Origin: Verticiella alkaliphila
Lineage (GTDB): Bacteria > Pseudomonadota > Gammaproteobacteria > Burkholderiales > Burkholderiaceae_B
NCBI RefSeq assembly: GCF_018904615.1
Contig: NZ_JADCNH010000021.1
Coordinates: 1 to 64,000, forward strand
Reading direction: 5' to 3'
DNA length: 64,000 nucleotides
Shown here: in pieces, positions 18,399 to 27,050 of the stretch
Layout: each line of letters opens with the position of its first letter
Numbering within the stretch: the first letter of the stretch is position 1
Translations under genes and position numbers: made by a program
The notes under the pieces: model-generated
Databases searched by the model: none
What the model was told of the DNA's origin: nothing
The model's input: the letters and a program-made list of their open reading frames with translations, nothing else

Positions 18399-19817
18399 TC
18401 ACGCCGTACGGTGCAGGCGGTTGAACTGCCGCGTGGCGAGTAGGCCCACGGGCGTGGCGTGCGTAGCGGGGCCAATGAGAGGCACCAGTTCTGCCATGAC
18501 ATCGGCCCGGCTCTTCGCCTTCTCGAGCCGCGCGCGCAGCAGGGCGATGTCGCCATCCACGATGTCGTCGTTCGCAGGCGACTCGCCCAAGGCGCTCGCC
18601 GAAGGCAGCAGGGTGTCGCGCAGCCGCCGGCTCGCCCGGAAGGTCAGGCGGCGCTGACCCTTGCCCTCGGGCACGCGGCCATCGGCGATCCAGTCGGCGA
18701 GCACCTGCTGCTCATAGCCACTGAAGACCCCGAACATTTCCCCGCGCTCGCTCTGCAGCAGCTTCCAGAAGCGGCTCTCCTCGGGTGGGGCGCCCCGGCG
18801 CAGCCAGCCTGACTTCTCGAGGGCCTGCAGCAGTCCTCTGGCTTGCGTCGGATCTTGCAGCCAGTCGTTGACCGTGCGGCCCTCGATGCGGCAGTAATCC
18901 GAGTGGGCGTGGCGGCCCCACGCGCTCTTGTCCGCGAGGATGCGGCACAACTCGGTCTCGAGATCGAAGCTGTGAATCACGTCCAGCGTGCCAGCACCCA
19001 GATCATTGAGCAGATAGCCGCGGCGCAGACGCTGTGCAAACGTGTCGCCGTCCTCCAGCACAGGCCACAGCTGGCGCACGCTGTCCATGGCCTTGCGCGC
19101 ATGTCCGCTGTGCGCGTTGTCGCCCGTGACATGCACGGTGAAGTAGTACGGATCCAGGCCCAGTTCATTGAATTCGTAGGCCGTGATGAGCAGATGCAGC
19201 GGAAGCTGCTCATAGCCCAGATTGAAGCCGATGACCTCGGGCAGATAACAGTCGGCGCCGTGCGCCAGCGCAAGCTGGATCGCGCCCTGCACATACTGCT
19301 CATCCGTGAGCCCCTCGATGGCGTCGCAACCGTGTTCGGCGAGCAGGCGCTCGTACATCGCCACGTGATTGGCACGTGCATCGCCCTCGCCCAGCTCTTC
19401 GAGATACGTCGTGATGAGCCCGGCATAACGCACGTCCTGCCAATGACGGGACAGCCCATAGAGCCAGGCGCCATCCACTCGCTTGGTGGGGGCCACACCA
19501 CGCAGGAAGAAGAGCGCATGCGCGCGATTGGAGAAGTAGCGGCGTGGCCCTCCTGCCTGGCGTTCGGCCAGGTAGGCGGTGTACTGCTCGCCGACTGCAG
19601 CATTGCGTCGGGCAAGCCATGCCGGCAGATCTGCCGGATCGCTGGGCAGATCGCAATCCAGCAGATCCGCTTCGGCCAGCCGGTCGTCCAGCCAGGCGTG
19701 CGCTTGCGCGATAGCCGCCGGCGCGGGCTGGGGACGCAGCAGGGTATCGTAGAGGGTTTGCGCCTCGCCGGGGGCCTGGGCCACACGCGGCGGCTGCAAG
19801 TAGACGTCGGGATTCAC
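18399..19817 (-). CDS. Haem-oxygenase-like diiron (iron-containing redox enzyme) family protein
   Basis: About 472 residues from GTG 19817; the frame is open to a TTG at 19883, and no start has a clear ribosome-binding site. The protein is predicted helical and soluble. Candidate metal ligands follow the pattern of haem-oxygenase-like diiron oxidases: Glu-rich YLEELGEGD with NHVAMYERL (Glu and His), PEVIGFNLGYE (Glu), then HVTGDNAHSGHARKAMD (His/Asp/His). The PF14518-type family includes oxidases acting on small molecules, amino acids or fatty acids. The substrate here is unknown. It lies back-to-back with a SAM methyltransferase gene. The C-terminal ~150 residues are not recognised. Confidence 0.7.
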   Translation of the reverse strand: MNPDVYLQPPRVAQAPGEAQTLYDTLLRPQPAPAAIAQAHAWLDDRLAEADLLDCDLPSDPADLPAWLARRNAAVGEQYTAYLAERQAGGPRRYFSNRAHALFFLRGVAPTKRVDGAWLYGLSRHWQDVRYAGLITTYLEELGEGDARANHVAMYERLLAEHGCDAIEGLTDEQYVQGAIQLALAHGADCYLPEVIGFNLGYEQLPLHLLITAYEFNELGLDPYYFTVHVTGDNAHSGHARKAMDSVRQLWPVLEDGDTFAQRLRRGYLLNDLGAGTLDVIHSFDLETELCRILADKSAWGRHAHSDYCRIEGRTVNDWLQDPTQARGLLQALEKSGWLRRGAPPEESRFWKLLQSERGEMFGVFSGYEQQVLADWIADGRVPEGKGQRRLTFRASRRLRDTLLPSASALGESPANDDIVDGDIALLRARLEKAKSRADVMAELVPLIGPATHATPVGLLATRQFNRLHRTA

Positions 19818-19914
19818 GGGAATCTGCCATGGACAGGAGGGACTTTCGTAAGCGCAAGCCCTGTTCCCGCCGGGGCCCGACAATTGCTGATGTCGATAGC
19901 CCCCATCACCACCG

Positions 19915-20865
19915 ATGACGACCTTGACCGAGAATTCCGCTGCCCTCGTCGAACTTGCCTCACTGCTTCGCGAGGAAGGCTATACCCACACCACGGTCAC
20001 ACCGGCCACGCACGCCCGGGTCAATGGTCGGCCTGGCAATACGTTCGCCCGCAATGCCGCGGACGTCTTCGGCTGGAGCCGGCCTTTTCTGAAGGATTCG
20101 CTGTCAGCCGAGCTCTTCGCAGCCATGGCCAGGGCTCAAGTCCTCTTGCCGAGCGATGGCGCCTGGCGCAGCCGGTTGCGTCTGTCATGTCTGGATGACC
20201 TGACGTTCTGGCATTCGGCCTACCCGACGGATGCGGCCAATGCCGTGTTCTTCGGCCCTGACACCTATCGTTTCGCGCGCGCCATCCAGCATGTGCTTGC
20301 CACGCGCCGCGCGCCCGTACGGCGCGCGATCGAAGTGTGCTGTGGCGGCGCCCCTGGCGCCATCCTCGTCGCACGCGCGCATGCCGAGGCTGAGGTGTGG
20401 GCGACCGACATCAATCCCGCGGCGCTGGCGCTGGCCGAGGTCAACGCCCGACAAGCCGACGTACCCCACGTGCACACGGCGATTAGCAATCTGCTGACAG
20501 AGGTGCCGGGCGAGTTCGACCTCATCGTGGCCAATCCGCCCTACCTGAATGACGCTGCGGGTCGCGCCTACCGGCACGGTGGTGGCGCGCTCGGCGAAGC
20601 CTTGTCCCTGCGGATCGTTCGCGACGGCATGCGCCGACTCGCGCCTGGTGGCCAATTGCTGCTCTACACCGGTGCTGCCATGGTGGGCGGCAAGGACCCT
20701 TTGCGCGAAGCTTTGCAACCCTTGCTCGACAGCCAGGACGTGGCCTGGCAGTACGCCGAGATGGATCCCGATGTTTTCGGCGAGGAACTGGAGACGCCGG
20801 CCTATGCCGACGTCGACCGCATTGCGGCCGTCACCCTGACGGTGACAGCGCCACACGGGCATTGA
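19915..20865 (+). CDS. Class I SAM-dependent methyltransferase with NPPY motif
   Basis: A 316-residue protein. The N-terminal ~130 residues are a helper domain. The Rossmann methyltransferase domain has motif I (AIEVCCGGAPGAIL), the acidic end of strand 2 (WATDIN) and motif IV NPPYLND. NPPY is typical of enzymes that methylate amide or ring nitrogens (PrmC, RlmG, HemK-like). ATG 19915 has no strong Shine-Dalgarno; the frame starts cleanly there. It is divergent from the haem-oxygenase-like gene with a 97-bp gap. Substrate unknown: a ribosomal or protein target, or a metabolite made with the neighbour, are both possible. Confidence 0.8.
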   Translation: MTTLTENSAALVELASLLREEGYTHTTVTPATHARVNGRPGNTFARNAADVFGWSRPFLKDSLSAELFAAMARAQVLLPSDGAWRSRLRLSCLDDLTFWHSAYPTDAANAVFFGPDTYRFARAIQHVLATRRAPVRRAIEVCCGGAPGAILVARAHAEAEVWATDINPAALALAEVNARQADVPHVHTAISNLLTEVPGEFDLIVANPPYLNDAAGRAYRHGGGALGEALSLRIVRDGMRRLAPGGQLLLYTGAAMVGGKDPLREALQPLLDSQDVAWQYAEMDPDVFGEELETPAYADVDRIAAVTLTVTAPHGH

Positions 20866-20883
20866 CCGATCCGAGGCCGCCCC

Positions 20884-20910
20884 GCGGGACGCCATGCCAG
20901 CGCGTCCCGC
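20884..20910. terminator. Hairpin between convergent methyltransferase and upp genes
   Basis: GCGGGACGC (20884-20892) pairs with GCGTCCCGC (20902-20910) across a 9-nt loop in the 61-bp convergent gap. There is no T-run, so its role as a shared terminator is inferred. Confidence 0.45.
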
Positions 20911-20926
20911 GCGGGCACCGCCGGGC

Positions 20927-21565
20927 TCAGTGCCCTTTCTGCTTGGTACCAAAGATGCGGTCGCCCGCGTCGCCCAGGCCCGGCATGATGTAGCCGTCCT
21001 CGTTCAGGCGCTCGTCGATCGACGCCGTATAGATCGAGACGTCAGGGTGCGCCTCGGTGACGCGACGGATGCCTTCGGGGGCAGCCACCAGCACCAGCGC
21101 CCGGATTTCCTTGCAACCTGCTTGCTTGAGCAGATCGATCGTGGCGACCATCGAGCCGCCCGTGGCCAGCATGGGGTCCACGATCAGCGCCTGGCGCTGG
21201 TCGAGCTCACTCACGAGACGCTCGAGGTACGTCTGTGCCTGCAGGGTTTCCTCGTCGCGGGCAATGCCCACCACACTGACGCGGGCCCCGGGGATCAGGC
21301 TGAGCACCCCGTCCAGCATGCCGATACCGGCACGCAGGATCGGCACGACGGTGATCTTCTTGCCCGCAAGACGCTCGACCTGCGTGGGGCCGCTCCAGCC
21401 GTCGACCTCGCTGGGCTCGAGCGGCAGATCCTTGGCAGCCTCGTAGGTGAGCAGCGCAGCGATTTCCTGGGCGAGCTCGCGAAAGCTCTTGGTGGACAGG
21501 CTGGCCTGACGCATCAGGCCAAGCTTGTGACGGATCAGGGGATGACGGATTTCGTGAACGGACAT
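20927..21565 (-). CDS. upp: Uracil phosphoribosyltransferase
   Basis: A 212-residue salvage enzyme converting uracil and PRPP to UMP. The PRPP-binding loop [13 protein letters not shown] is at ~128-139. The C-terminal uracil-binding segment [18 protein letters not shown] is also conserved. Length and both motifs match the family. It starts 14 bp after a carbonic anhydrase gene on the same strand, so they may be co-transcribed. Confidence 0.97.
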   Translation of the reverse strand: MSVHEIRHPLIRHKLGLMRQASLSTKSFRELAQEIAALLTYEAAKDLPLEPSEVDGWSGPTQVERLAGKKITVVPILRAGIGMLDGVLSLIPGARVSVVGIARDEETLQAQTYLERLVSELDQRQALIVDPMLATGGSMVATIDLLKQAGCKEIRALVLVAAPEGIRRVTEAHPDVSIYTASIDERLNEDGYIMPGLGDAGDRIFGTKQKGH

Positions 21566-21579
21566 GGCGAGTTCGCGGG

Positions 21580-22227
21580 TCAGGGAATGGCAGCGTCGCT
21601 CACGCAGGGACGGAATTCGCCCGACTGCGGATCACGGATGAGCAGGCGGCCGGTGGCCACGCCGAAATAGGCACCATGCAGGGTCAGCTCGCCCGCATCG
21701 ACGCGCGCGCGGACAAATGGGAAGGTGAGCAACTGCTGCACGCTGTGCTCCACGACTGCGAGTTCCAGCTTGCGCAGGCGCGCGGTGAAATCCGGGCCGG
21801 TATCGCCAAGGCCTTCGGCCACATGGCGCACCTGGGACATCCAGCGGCCGATGAAATCGTCGGGCGACACCGGCAGGCGGGCCTCGGCGACGGCGCGCAC
21901 GCCACCGCACAGGGCGTGGCCCATGACGACGATGTGCTTGACCTTCAGGACTTCGACCGCGAACTGGATAGCCGCGCTCGTGCCGTGCAGGCTCAACTTG
22001 TCGTCCTCGCAGGGCGGCACGAGATTGGCCACGTTGCGAACGACGAAGAGCTCGCCGGGGCCGGCATCGAAGATGACCTCGGGCGACACGCGCGAGTCAC
22101 AGCAGCCGATGACCATGACTTCGGGGCTTTGGCCAACTTCGGCAAGCGCCTCGTAGCGCGCGCGCTCACCAGGGAAACGGCCATCGAGGAAGGTGCGATA
22201 GCCTTGAACGAGTCGATCAGGAAACAT
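21580..22227 (-). CDS. Beta-class carbonic anhydrase
   Basis: A 215-residue cytoplasmic zinc enzyme interconverting CO2 and bicarbonate. Zinc ligands are Cys42 (in CCDSR with Asp44 and Arg46) and His104/Cys107 (GHALCGG), the complete beta-class set. ATG 22227 starts [14 protein letters not shown], the usual start of the Can/CynT group. The upstream open frame overlaps the divergent TSUP gene and is not credible. No cyn genes are nearby, so a housekeeping bicarbonate supply role is more likely than cyanate use. Confidence 0.93.
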   Translation of the reverse strand: MFPDRLVQGYRTFLDGRFPGERARYEALAEVGQSPEVMVIGCCDSRVSPEVIFDAGPGELFVVRNVANLVPPCEDDKLSLHGTSAAIQFAVEVLKVKHIVVMGHALCGGVRAVAEARLPVSPDDFIGRWMSQVRHVAEGLGDTGPDFTARLRKLELAVVEHSVQQLLTFPFVRARVDAGELTLHGAYFGVATGRLLIRDPQSGEFRPCVSDAAIP

Positions 22228-22400
22228 AGAGACGAGGCGCGCGAAGCGCAGGAGAACGTCGACAGGCGTATTATCCGCGTTTTTCGGCGCCCGCCGGACG
22301 CCCCCAGGGCGAGCGAACCGCCCGGCGCGGCTGACAGGCTCGCGAAAGGCGACCGCGCGTAGACTCTGCCGCTTCCTGCCCTCGCCCTGCCCTTCACACC

Positions 22401-23144
22401 ATGCTGGCATCCCTTCTCTGGTGGCTCGCCCCCGCCGTTCTGCTCACGTCCCTGATTTCCGGCGTCTTCGGCATGGCGGGCGGCATGATCCTCATGGCCA
22501 TCATGCTGGCGTTCATGCCGGTGGCGGCCGCCATGGTGCTGCACGCCATCACCCAGATGACGGCCAATGGCTGGCGCGCACTCATCTGGCGCCAGCACGT
22601 GGTGTGGCCGATCGTGGGGCGGTATGTGTTCGGTCTCGCCGCGGCGCTGGCGCTCTTCGGCTTCGTTCGCTACGTGCCGGACCGGGGCGTGGTGCTGATC
22701 GCGCTCGGCTTGCTGCCCTTTCTCGCGCTTGCCCTACCGGAGCGGGCCGCGTTGCAGGCGGACCAGCCCTGGGGCCCGCAGGTTTGCGGCCTGGTCAATG
22801 GCGCCGTGCAGCTGCTGGCCGGCGTGTCGGGGCCGCTGCTGGACGTGTTCTTCGTGCGCAGTGCGATGGATCGCCGCGCGGTCGTGGCGACCAAGGCGGC
22901 CTGCCAGACGCTGGCGCACGGGGCCAAGCTCGCTTACTTCGGCACCTTCGTCGGCGCCTGGCAGGCCGCCGCGCTGGAGGTGGAACTGGTGATCGCGGCC
23001 GTCGTGCTGGCCGCCATCGGCACCAGCCTCAGCCGACTGGTGCTGGATCGCCTCACCGATCACGGCTTTCGGCGCTGGACGCGCCGCATCATCATGGCCG
23101 TGGGCCTGGTCTGCCTGGCGCAGGGCGTGGCGACCTACCTTTGA
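22401..23144 (+). CDS. TSUP (TauE/SafE) family membrane permease
   Basis: A 247-residue, highly hydrophobic protein with about 7-8 membrane segments and the family's first-repeat pattern GVFGMAGGMILMAIML near the N-terminus. A second GxxxGP-like repeat (LLAGVSGPLLDVFFVRS) lies mid-protein. TSUP proteins export or import small sulfur- or carbon-containing anions across the inner membrane; the substrate is not predictable. It is divergent from the carbonic anhydrase gene and convergent with hslR. Confidence 0.85.
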   Translation: MLASLLWWLAPAVLLTSLISGVFGMAGGMILMAIMLAFMPVAAAMVLHAITQMTANGWRALIWRQHVVWPIVGRYVFGLAAALALFGFVRYVPDRGVVLIALGLLPFLALALPERAALQADQPWGPQVCGLVNGAVQLLAGVSGPLLDVFFVRSAMDRRAVVATKAACQTLAHGAKLAYFGTFVGAWQAAALEVELVIAAVVLAAIGTSLSRLVLDRLTDHGFRRWTRRIIMAVGLVCLAQGVATYL

Positions 23145-23161
23145 CGTTCCGCCTCTGGCGG

Positions 23162-23548
23162 TCAGCCGTCGAAGCGCCAGCGCTCCATCTGGCGCCGATC
23201 GCGCTTGGTGGGCCGGCCCATGTCGAGATCGGCCGACGGCTCGGGCGCGAGCCGACGCTGCTCGGCATAGCGGTCGCGTGCGGCCACGCTTTCGGCCGTC
23301 TCCTCATACAACAGCCGAGCCTGGGGCGCCGGCCCGCGCACGCCACTGATCGCGCGCACCTGCACGACGAGGACCTCGTCGCCGCGGCGCACCTCGACTT
23401 CGTCGCCGACCCCCACTTCCCGCGCCGGCTTGACCGGCTGGCGATTCACCAGCACCCGGCCCTTGCCGATCGCTTCGACGGCAATGCTGCGCGTCTTGAA
23501 GAAGCGCGCCGCCCACACCCACTTGTCCACGCGAAGCTTGTCGCTCAT
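23162..23548 (-). CDS. hslR: RNA-binding S4 domain protein, Hsp15 family
   Basis: A 128-residue basic protein. The S4 RNA-binding fold occupies residues ~4-65 (LRVDKWVWAARFFKTRSIA, then GRVLVNRQPVKPAREVGVGD). The C-terminal tail is Arg-rich. Hsp15 binds free 50S subunits carrying a nascent chain after ribosome dissociation, so stalled peptides can be rescued. AGGAGA 4 bp before ATG 23548 fixes the start. It is followed 25 bp from its promoter side by an MFS exporter gene on the same strand. Confidence 0.9.
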   Translation of the reverse strand: MSDKLRVDKWVWAARFFKTRSIAVEAIGKGRVLVNRQPVKPAREVGVGDEVEVRRGDEVLVVQVRAISGVRGPAPQARLLYEETAESVAARDRYAEQRRLAPEPSADLDMGRPTKRDRRQMERWRFDG

Positions 23549-23573
23549 GGTCTCTCCTGTTGCTGATCCGTAC

Positions 23574-24956
23574 TCAGCGCAATGCCCGTAGCCGGGCCAG
23601 GTTCACGCCCGCGGCCGCCAGCCCGAAGAGCGCACCAGCGCCCACGGCCACCGTGGTACCGGTGGCGCCGCCCAGGCTCAGGGCGATACCGACCGTGGCC
23701 ACGCCGACGCACTGGCCGAAGGTGCGTGTGGTGGCCTGAGCGCCGCCCGCAGCGCCACTGCGTGTGATCGGGACAGCCATGAGCATGGCGCGATTATTGG
23801 GCGACTGAAAGAAGCCGAAGCCCACCCCGCCCAAGGCCATGGCAGCGATGATCCACCCATCGGCACTACCCGCTGGCAACAGCGCGATCACGGCCAGTCC
23901 GAACGCCATGACGCATGCGCCGATCCCGCTCAGCCACGCCGCGGAATAGTGGTCGGCCAGACGCCCTGCGATCGGCGCCATGATGCCACCGGCGATCGGC
24001 CACGCGGTCATCAGCAACCCAGTCGCGATCTGATCCCGGCCAAAAGCATGCTGAAAATGGAACGGGAGGGCAACGAACGCCCCCATTTGGGCCGCAAAGG
24101 AAAAGAACGATGCCGCGCTGGCATAGGCGAAGGGCGGCAGCCGGTACAAGTCCACGGGCACGAGCGGCGTGGCATGGCCACCCTGCCGCCGCACGAGGCT
24201 GCGACCCAGCACGAGGCCAAGGGCGATCAGGCCGAGCGCCAGCCACGTCGCCGAGGTGAGACGCTCCAGACCGAGCACGATGAGGATGAGCACCACCGCC
24301 GTGTGCACGGCGCCCCAGCCATCGAAGCGGCGGGGGTGGCGGCGGGATTCCGGCAGGCAACGCACCCCGGCAAAGGCTATCAGGGCCAGCGGGATGTTCA
24401 ACGCGAAGAGCCAGGGCCAATCCGCCACGGAGAGGACGGCCGACGTGACGGACGGGCCCGCCGCACCGCCCACGGCAACGATCATGGCATTCATGCCGAT
24501 GCCGCGCCCGAAGATCGCTGGCGGATAGATGTGCCGCACCAGCCCGCCCATCATGGACATCATGGCAGCCGAGCCCACGCCCTGCAGCACCCGGGCGGCC
24601 GCCAGCATCTCGATCGAGCGCGACAGCGCGCAGGCGAGCGAGGCGAGCGCGAAGATGAGCAGGCCCGCGCCGAAGACGCGGCGCAGGCCGATGCGTTCGC
24701 CCAATGCCGCCAGCGGCAGCAGGAGCACCAGCATCGTGAGGTTGTAGATGTTGGTGATGCGTACCGCCACAGAAGGCGCGGTGTCGAGCGCCGCGGCGAT
24801 CGTCGGCAGGGCCACGCTCACACTGGAGCTATCCAGCACGGCGATGATGATCCCCGTGACCTGGACTGCCACGGCCCAGTGGCGCCGGGGCGGCTCCAGC
24901 CCAAGCGGGGGATCGGCAGCAGTCGGTGAAGCAGGAGTTGGGGACATCGCGGTCAT
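23574..24956 (-). CDS. MFS transporter, DHA2-like drug/metabolite exporter
   Basis: A 460-residue protein with about 14 hydrophobic segments. Features of drug:H+ antiporters of the 14-helix group are visible: LDSSSVSVALPTIAAAL in helix 1 (usually LDxTxVNVALP), LGERIGLRRVF in the loop between helices 2 and 3, and VLQGVGSAAMM in helix 4. It likely exports a hydrophobic compound from the inner membrane using the proton gradient. The substrate is unknown, and no regulator or adaptor/outer-membrane partner is adjacent. The start is the first ATG or the fourth codon (MSPTPASP). Confidence 0.88.
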   Translation of the reverse strand: MTAMSPTPASPTAADPPLGLEPPRRHWAVAVQVTGIIIAVLDSSSVSVALPTIAAALDTAPSVAVRITNIYNLTMLVLLLPLAALGERIGLRRVFGAGLLIFALASLACALSRSIEMLAAARVLQGVGSAAMMSMMGGLVRHIYPPAIFGRGIGMNAMIVAVGGAAGPSVTSAVLSVADWPWLFALNIPLALIAFAGVRCLPESRRHPRRFDGWGAVHTAVVLILIVLGLERLTSATWLALGLIALGLVLGRSLVRRQGGHATPLVPVDLYRLPPFAYASAASFFSFAAQMGAFVALPFHFQHAFGRDQIATGLLMTAWPIAGGIMAPIAGRLADHYSAAWLSGIGACVMAFGLAVIALLPAGSADGWIIAAMALGGVGFGFFQSPNNRAMLMAVPITRSGAAGGAQATTRTFGQCVGVATVGIALSLGGATGTTVAVGAGALFGLAAAGVNLARLRALR

Positions 24957-25005
24957 TCGGGTGGGGCATCAAGAATAGCCGATTCGGGGAGCGGCACGAT
25001 GGGCG

Positions 25006-25033
25006 TTGACTTCAGCTCCACAATGCATAAAAT
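25006..25033 (+). promoter_or_regulatory. Sigma-70 promoter of the Bug-dioxygenase unit
   Basis: TTGACT (25006-25011), 16-bp spacer, TAAAAT (25028-25033): five of six matches in each box, 35 bp before the Bug ATG. Confidence 0.7.
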
Positions 25034-25068
25034 GGAATCGAGTACCAAAAAAATATAACGGAGACGCC

Positions 25069-26034
25069 ATGTTTCGTCGTTTCGGTACAGCCATCGCGGT
25101 GCTGGCGCTGGCCAGCGTTGCCCCAGCCAGCCACGCCGCCGAGTTCCCGGCTCACGACACCCGTCTGGTCGTGCCCTTCCCCGCCGGCGGGCCCACGGAC
25201 GTGATCGCGCGCATCCTGGCGCAGGGGCTGGATGCGCGGTGGGGGCAGCCGGTGGTGGTGGAAAACCGCCCGGGGGCCGGCACGATGATCGGGGCGGCCG
25301 CCGTGGCCAAGGCCCCACCGGATGGCCACACGTTTGGCATGGTCATCAGCGCCTACACCATCAATCCCGCCATCCGCACGCAGATGCCGTACGACACACT
25401 GCGTGATCTGACAGGCATCACCCAGGTCGCTCGGGCCAACATGGCGCTGGTGGTGCCCGCGAGCGCGCCCTTCGACGATCTGCCTGGCCTCATGGCGCAC
25501 GCGCGTGCCCATCCCGGCAAGCTCAGCTACGCCACGCCAGGCCCCGGCACCGCCACCCACCTGGCGGGCGAGATGTTCAAGAAGTCCGCCGATCTGGACA
25601 TCGTGCACGTGCCGTACAACGGCAGCGGCCCTGCGCTCACGGATCTGCTGGGCGGACGGGTGGACATGATGTTCGACATCGTGCATTCGGTGCGCCCGCA
25701 CGTGGCAGGCGGCAAGCTCAAGATGCTGGCCCTCACGGCCGCCTCGCGCGACCCCGCCCTGCCCGACGTGCCGGTGCTCGCCGACACGCTGCCGGGCTTC
25801 GAGGTGTACAGCGTGATCGGGCTCGTCGCCCCTGCGGCCACGCCGCCCCACCTCATCGCAGCCTTGCAGGAAAGCGTGGCCGGCGTGATGGCCGAACCGG
25901 CCGTCCAGCAGCGCTTCACCGAGCTCGGCATCACGCCGGTGGCGTCCCCCCCTGCGGACTGGAACGCCTTCATCGCGAGTGACATTGCCCGCTGGACCAC
26001 CGTGGCCCGCGAGGCCGGCATCCGTATCGACTGA
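25069..26034 (+). CDS. Bug-family receptor, in operon with TfdA-like dioxygenase
   Basis: A 321-residue periplasmic binding protein. Signal peptide MFRRFGTAIAVLALASVAPA then SHAAEF (cleavage ~24). Family motifs: VVPFPAGGPTDVIARI, VVENRPGAGTMIG, HVPYNGSGPALTDLLGG and GLVAPAATPPHLIAAL. ATG 25069 follows AACGGAG. It lies 18 bp before a TauD/TfdA dioxygenase gene and in the same direction as an IclR regulator, so the ligand may be the dioxygenase substrate or a related acid. No TctAB membrane partners are present. Confidence 0.9.
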   Translation: MFRRFGTAIAVLALASVAPASHAAEFPAHDTRLVVPFPAGGPTDVIARILAQGLDARWGQPVVVENRPGAGTMIGAAAVAKAPPDGHTFGMVISAYTINPAIRTQMPYDTLRDLTGITQVARANMALVVPASAPFDDLPGLMAHARAHPGKLSYATPGPGTATHLAGEMFKKSADLDIVHVPYNGSGPALTDLLGGRVDMMFDIVHSVRPHVAGGKLKMLALTAASRDPALPDVPVLADTLPGFEVYSVIGLVAPAATPPHLIAALQESVAGVMAEPAVQQRFTELGITPVASPPADWNAFIASDIARWTTVAREAGIRID

Positions 26035-26052
26035 CCCGACGAGGATCGAACC

Positions 26053-26934
26053 ATGTCTCTGCAATTCACGCCCCTGCATCGCCACTTCTGCGCCGAGGTG
26101 ACCGGCCTGGACTTGACATGCCCCAGCGCCGAGCTGGCGGCCGAGATCGACCGTGCAATGGCCGATCACGCCGTGCTCGTCGTGCGCGGCCAGCCGCTCA
26201 CGCAGGACGAGCAGATGGCTTTCACGCGCAGCTTCGGCGCGCTCGATCTGGGCTTCAAGAAGGTGTCCAACGCCCATACGCGCCTGAAGTACCAGGAGCT
26301 CGCGGACATCTCCAACGTGGCCGAGGACGGCAGCATTGCCCAGCGCTCGCATCGGCGCATCGTGAACAACGTCGCCAACCAGATCTGGCACAGCGACAGC
26401 TCCTTTCAAAATCCGCCGGCGCGCTACTCGATGCTGCATGCGGTGGTGATCCCGCCCAAGGGCGGCGCCACGCAGTTCGCCGACATGCGGGCAGCCTATG
26501 ACGCGCTGGACGCGGACACCCAGGCCGAGATCGAAGATCTGCTCGTCGAGCACTTCGTGCTGCATTCGCGCTTCATGCTGGGCGACACGGAGTATTCCGA
26601 GGACAAGGTCGCCGCCATGCCTCGGGTGCTATGGCCGCTGGTGCGAACGCACGACGACTCCGGTCGTCGGCACCTTTTCATTGGGGCCCATGCGAGTCGC
26701 ATCGACGGCATGAGCCTGCCCGAGGGTCGGCTGCTTCTGTCGGATCTGCTCGAACACGCCACGCAGCCGCAGTTCGTCTACGAACATACGTGGGAACCAG
26801 GCGATCTCGTGATCTGGGACAACCGCTGCACGCTGCACCGCGGGCGCCGCTACGACTTCTCGCAACGACGCGAGCTGCGCCGCTCGACGACCCTGGACCG
26901 GACCTATCCGACACCCGAACGCGCGGCTGCCTGA
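26053..26934 (+). CDS. TauD/TfdA family Fe(II)/2-oxoglutarate dioxygenase
   Basis: A 293-residue enzyme with the complete iron triad His113-x-Asp115 (IWHSDSSFQ) and distal His262 (CTLHRGRRYDF), plus the arginine cluster just after it (RRELRRSTT) that binds 2-oxoglutarate. Like TfdA it keeps the SFG..D element and the WDNRCTLHRG motif. Relatives oxidise 2,4-D, taurine, alkyl sulfates or other acids. The substrate cannot be named. Translation is likely coupled to the Bug gene 18 bp upstream. Confidence 0.92.
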   Translation: MSLQFTPLHRHFCAEVTGLDLTCPSAELAAEIDRAMADHAVLVVRGQPLTQDEQMAFTRSFGALDLGFKKVSNAHTRLKYQELADISNVAEDGSIAQRSHRRIVNNVANQIWHSDSSFQNPPARYSMLHAVVIPPKGGATQFADMRAAYDALDADTQAEIEDLLVEHFVLHSRFMLGDTEYSEDKVAAMPRVLWPLVRTHDDSGRRHLFIGAHASRIDGMSLPEGRLLLSDLLEHATQPQFVYEHTWEPGDLVIWDNRCTLHRGRRYDFSQRRELRRSTTLDRTYPTPERAAA

Positions 26935-27050
26935 ACCACCGGCCGCGGCCGCCACGGTGCGTAGCGAACCGCTGTCGAGTCTGCGGGCCCGCTGCCATGC
27001 GGGTGTAACATGCACGCACCCTTTCCTGCGTCCTTGACTGCTGCGCTGCC

